DNA from: Victivallales bacterium
Lineage (GTDB): Bacteria > Verrucomicrobiota > Lentisphaeria > Oligosphaerales > Lenti-02
Length of the DNA stretch: 5,638 nucleotides
NCBI GenBank assembly: GCA_018648945.1
Contig: JABGQJ010000523.1
Location: 1 to 5,638 of the forward strand
Direction: 5' to 3'
Program-made: the position numbers and the translations under genes
The notes under the pieces: model-generated
Seen by the model: only the letters and a program-made list of their open reading frames with translations
What the model was told of the DNA's origin: nothing
Database searches by the model: none
Shown here: positions 5,631-5,638 of the stretch, piece after piece
Layout of the letters: each line of letters opens with the position of its first letter
How positions within the stretch are numbered: position 1 is the first letter of the stretch

Positions 5631-5638
5631 GAAGGCGG

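Overview
The window is GC-rich bacterial DNA carrying five consecutive genes on the + strand: 337-1458, 1469-1942, 1980-3338, 3411-4229 and 4267-5571. The gaps between them are only 10, 37, 72 and 37 bases. Nearly every start has a purine-rich Shine-Dalgarno sequence, so these look like one transcription unit. No plasmid, phage, CRISPR, tRNA or rRNA sequence was recognised. Gene content (large secreted propeller-like proteins of unknown function, a sugar phosphate isomerase/epimerase-type TIM barrel, a divergent spore photoproduct lyase-like radical SAM protein, a TTG start) suggests an uncultivated environmental bacterium, perhaps Planctomycetota or a relative, Armatimonadota or Hydrogenedentota. 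That is an impression from protein style; no marker gene is present.

Layout. Positions 1-336 are non-coding and structured: a long imperfect palindrome (2-63), a GGT run (61-72) and a strong hairpin (96-127), then about 200 bases leading to the first ribosome binding site. Gene 1 is an exported protein of unknown family with a Gly/Met-rich loop encoded by a G-quadruplex-type G-run tract. Gene 2 is a HIT-family nucleotide hydrolase/transferase with an intact His triad. Gene 3 is an exported protein with a small N-terminal beta-sandwich-like segment and a large C-terminal segment resembling DUF4185/glycosidase-like beta-propellers. Gene 4 is a sugar phosphate isomerase/epimerase-family TIM barrel with all four expected metal ligands. 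Gene 5 is a radical SAM protein of the spore photoproduct lyase (SPL) superfamily with the CX3CX2C cluster motif, but the Cys that serves as hydrogen donor in true SPL does not appear in the aligned position. From about 5522 to the end the DNA is again palindromic, and the last 16-17 codons of gene 5 lie in it.

How the genes might work together. Two exported proteins, one cytoplasmic sugar-isomerase-like enzyme, one nucleotide-processing HIT protein and one radical SAM enzyme could form a carbohydrate-related pathway, but the sequence does not show a substrate and the grouping may be loose. The observations most worth following are the SPL-like enzyme without the canonical catalytic Cys, and the palindromic DNA on both sides of the gene block, which shares a 12-base core in inverted orientation and appears to have supplied the C-terminus of gene 5.
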